Shown piece after piece: positions 63,741 through 64,000 of a stretch of 64,000 nucleotides of DNA. Every line of letters starts with the position of its first letter. The stretch's first letter is position 1. A program made the translations under genes and the position numbers. The stretch lies in the NCBI GenBank assembly GCA_905182985.1, contig CAJJDN010000138.1, forward strand, positions 142,146 through 206,145. The letters are read 5' to 3'. Below the pieces are notes generated by a model. That model saw nothing but the letters and a program-made list of their open reading frames with translations, had not been told where the DNA came from and searched no databases. The DNA comes from Paramecium sonneborni (taxonomy: Eukaryota; Ciliophora; Oligohymenophorea; Peniculida; Parameciidae).

Positions 63741-64000
63741 TCAATAGCCTAACTTCTCCAATTCTTGGTTAATTGTAGTAAGTTCTTTTGCACCGATAGC
63801 TTTTCTTCTGAGATTTTGTCTGGCAATTTTTCTCTTATAATAGGCAGCACCTCTAATGCAAGTGTTAAAATGCACGATACCTTTGCTTTCTCTTTTCTTC
63901 AAGTCTGTTAACAACAGATTATGAATTCCATCCAACAGAGGCACATAAATCACCTAAATTACAAAATGGTCTATGATTTTTAAGTCTTATCAATTTAATA
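63741..64000 (-). CDS. RPL13A: 60S ribosomal protein uL13 (RPL13A), C-terminal part
   Basis: The 5' part lies outside the window. The upstream exon reads RLKNHRPFCNLGDLCASVGW, then SVVNRLEEKRKQR. A 28-nt intron (63853-63880) joins it to GAAYYKRKIARQNLRRKA, and the end is NQELEKLGY. This matches the C-terminus of eukaryotic uL13 (LAHEVGWKY then LEEKRKE then a basic helix), which lies on the 60S surface near the exit side. The intron is essential: without it the uL13 frame runs into unrelated Cys-rich text. 250 bp separate it from the Nudix gene on the same strand. Confidence 0.9.

Overview
The window looks like macronuclear DNA of a ciliate of the Paramecium type. It is about three-quarters A+T. 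Long reading frames appear only if TAA and TAG are read as glutamine and TGA is the sole stop. The genes are cut by tiny introns, mostly 20-37 nt with GTA...TAG ends. I joined exons by hand and checked most models by requiring the spliced length to be a multiple of three. All calls come from reading the sequence; no database was searched.

Layout. Positions 1-5000 hold a partial four-domain voltage-gated calcium-type channel. From 5.1 to 13 kb lie a small ORF, an AFG2/SPATA5-like double AAA ATPase, a multi-pass membrane protein and a P-loop NTPase with a Cys-rich tail. From 13.8 to 23.8 kb lie an odd membrane protein ORF, a membrane-anchored M16 (insulysin-type) relative without the HxxEH zinc site, a GDT1/TMEM165 family transporter, an acyl-CoA synthetase pseudogene, a formin and a small protein. 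From 24.3 to 35.6 kb lie two unknown proteins, a 61-residue membrane protein, a cyclic-nucleotide-type K+ channel and a BAH-PHD chromatin protein. From 35.6 to 48 kb lie a Gln-rich protein, a phosphatase-like protein without the catalytic Cys, a tubulin-tyrosine-ligase-like enzyme, an oxysterol-binding-protein relative and a broken START-domain gene. From 48 to 55.5 kb lie an ER thioredoxin-fold protein ending in KDEL, two tandem MORN/IQ proteins and a membrane-anchored RBR ubiquitin ligase. From 56 to 64 kb lie several poorly resolved genes, a broken gene with a UBL5/Hub1 domain, a Nudix hydrolase and the 3' part of ribosomal protein uL13.

Assembly. Three long exact direct repeats (1105, 1188 and 456 bp) each flank a run of N (1, 1 and 570 bases). 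They look like unmerged contig ends. They create false partial copies of neighbouring genes.

These are ordinary eukaryotic genes packed tightly on both strands, often with under 100 bp between them, and not operons. Shared themes are membrane excitability and Ca2+ (two channels, GDT1, IQ proteins), the cytoskeleton and cilia (formin, TTLL, MORN), lipid transfer (ORP, START) and ER or protein quality control (PDI-like, RBR, AFG2). The most unusual items are the catalytically dead enzyme relatives, the UBL5 fusion and the all-Asp channel pore.
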